NCBI GenBank assembly: GCA_007135355.1
Contig: SLJA01000173.1
Location: forward strand, 1-5,680
Direction of reading: 5' to 3'
DNA: 5,680 bases
Origin: Wenzhouxiangella sp.
GTDB taxonomy: Bacteria > Pseudomonadota > Gammaproteobacteria > Xanthomonadales > Wenzhouxiangellaceae
Under the pieces are notes generated by a model. That model saw only the letters and a list, made by a program, of their open reading frames with translations. It was not told the DNA's origin and did no database searches. How positions within the stretch are numbered: position 1 is the first letter of the stretch; the number at the start of each line of letters is the position of its first letter. Below are positions 5,220 through 5,680 of the stretch, one piece after another. Made by a program: the position numbers and the translations under genes.

Positions 5220-5250
5220 GCCCGTCCCGAATCGCTCGATGGCTGCCGGG

Positions 5251-5282
5251 TGCATAATGGCAGCGGCATCTGAAACAGGGAG
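5251..5282 (+). promoter_or_regulatory. Candidate -10 box and ribosome site of the DUF6394-like gene
   Basis: CATAAT (5253-5258, five of six matches), preceded by TG, is a plausible -10 element. No good -35 is seen about 17 bp upstream (AATCGC at 5230-5235). The Shine-Dalgarno candidate AGGGAG (5277-5282) lies 10 nt before the ATG at 5293. Together they argue that the in-frame ATG at 5206 is not the start. Confidence 0.4.
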
Positions 5283-5292
5283 CATCGCGGTC

Positions 5293-5676
5293 ATGAACAT
5301 GAGCAAGGTCATTTTCGGCTTCTTCGTCTTGCTGGCGCTGACGCTGAATTTCAGTTTCTTTATTGGCGAAATCGACAACCCCGACCATCACAATGTTTAC
5401 GAGCTCACCGCGGCCCTGATCGTCGGACTGATCGCCACCATCATGAAGTTGGGGGAAAGGTCTCAGATGAGTGCCATGTTGCTGGCCTCCAGCCTGGTGG
5501 TTGATCTCCACCTGCTGGCGGCGGTGCTGGTCTGGGTGATGGCGGTTCATGTTCTGGATGTCGGCTTGACGCCGGCGGTCATGGCCAGCATCGTTTCCCT
5601 GTCCGGCGGCGCCTTGCTGGCCAACCTGTTGTCAGTGGTATTGCTGACCATGGAAACCGCCGGCTTCAGCCGCTAG
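5293..5676 (+). CDS. Four-helix membrane protein of DUF6394 type
   Basis: From the ATG at 5293 the product is 127 residues and almost entirely hydrophobic. Likely membrane segments are about residues 5-24, 37-53, 60-87 and 93-120, with the charged loops GEIDNPDHHNVYE (25-37) and KLGERSQ (52-58) between the first three. The segment AMLLASSLVVDLHLLAA (61-77) and the start SKVIFGFFVLLALTLNF match what I recall of the DUF6394 family, small inner-membrane proteins of unknown function. The frame stays open back to 5206, but that stretch contains the promoter candidate and reads unlike a membrane protein start. The ATG at 5299 is an alternative two codons in. The gene ends four bases before the window edge, and it is divergent from sodC with 172 bp between the two start codons. 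Confidence 0.82.
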   Translation: MNMSKVIFGFFVLLALTLNFSFFIGEIDNPDHHNVYELTAALIVGLIATIMKLGERSQMSAMLLASSLVVDLHLLAAVLVWVMAVHVLDVGLTPAVMASIVSLSGGALLANLLSVVLLTMETAGFSR

Positions 5677-5680
5677 CAAC

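Larger units (their letters stand above)
4177..5241. repeat. Pair of exact 16-bp direct repeats about 1 kb apart
   Basis: CCCGAATCGCTCGATG occurs at 4177-4192, inside the membrane-anchored protein gene (encoding IERFG on the minus strand), and again at 5226-5241, just upstream of the -10 box of the DUF6394-like gene. The interval given covers both copies and the sodC gene between them. No extension of identity beyond 16 bp is present. Confidence 0.5.

Noticed and set aside
5206..5292. N-terminal extension of the DUF6394-like protein from the ATG at 5206
   Set aside because: The stretch contains the probable -10 box and the Shine-Dalgarno site, while the ATG at 5293 begins directly at the family-like hydrophobic start.
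5014..5550. 178-codon minus-strand frame, Gln/His/Asp-rich
   Set aside because: It is antisense to the DUF6394-like gene and overlaps the sodC start in another frame. Its composition is that of a reverse-complement shadow of a membrane protein gene.

Overview
The window is GC-rich, densely packed bacterial DNA. Gene types (DUF2891, periplasmic Cu/Zn superoxide dismutase, a DUF6394-like membrane protein, a short CspA-type protein beside a stand-alone RRM protein) and strong Shine-Dalgarno sites suggest a gammaproteobacterium, perhaps near the Xanthomonadales/Chromatiales. This assignment is inferred from protein character only. No rRNA, tRNA, CRISPR array, insertion sequence or phage gene was seen.

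Left part (1-2182, minus strand): an apparent operon reads right to left. It holds a PAPS-type sulfotransferase (2182-1151), an exported DUF2891 protein (1126-38) and the first codons of a third gene that leaves the window at base 1. Divergent from it, a plus-strand gene (2242-3066) encodes a protein with a degenerate kinase/aminoglycoside-phosphotransferase-like signature. Its stop codon lies in a hairpin that looks like a terminator shared with the convergent cold-shock gene.

Middle part (3052-3971): a 69-residue cold-shock protein (minus) and an 89-residue RRM RNA-binding protein (plus) diverge from a 388-bp non-coding region. That region contains a plausible csp promoter with a leader of about 150 nt, a tandem 11-bp repeat upstream of it, and, on the RRM side, a nested hairpin followed by a T-rich tract plus a second small hairpin covering the Shine-Dalgarno site. 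This is the most regulation-rich part of the window.

Right part (3991-5676): a minus-strand two-gene operon carries sodC (periplasmic Cu/Zn superoxide dismutase, with an unusual His-to-Asp change at a predicted zinc ligand) and, by a 4-bp ATGA overlap, an unrecognised membrane-anchored protein. Divergent from sodC is a four-helix membrane protein of DUF6394 type, whose start is placed at 5293.

No obvious multi-gene defence or mobile system was found. The best leads are the RNA-binding gene pair with its structured leaders, the SodC variant with its coupled partner, and the sulfotransferase/kinase-like divergent pair.
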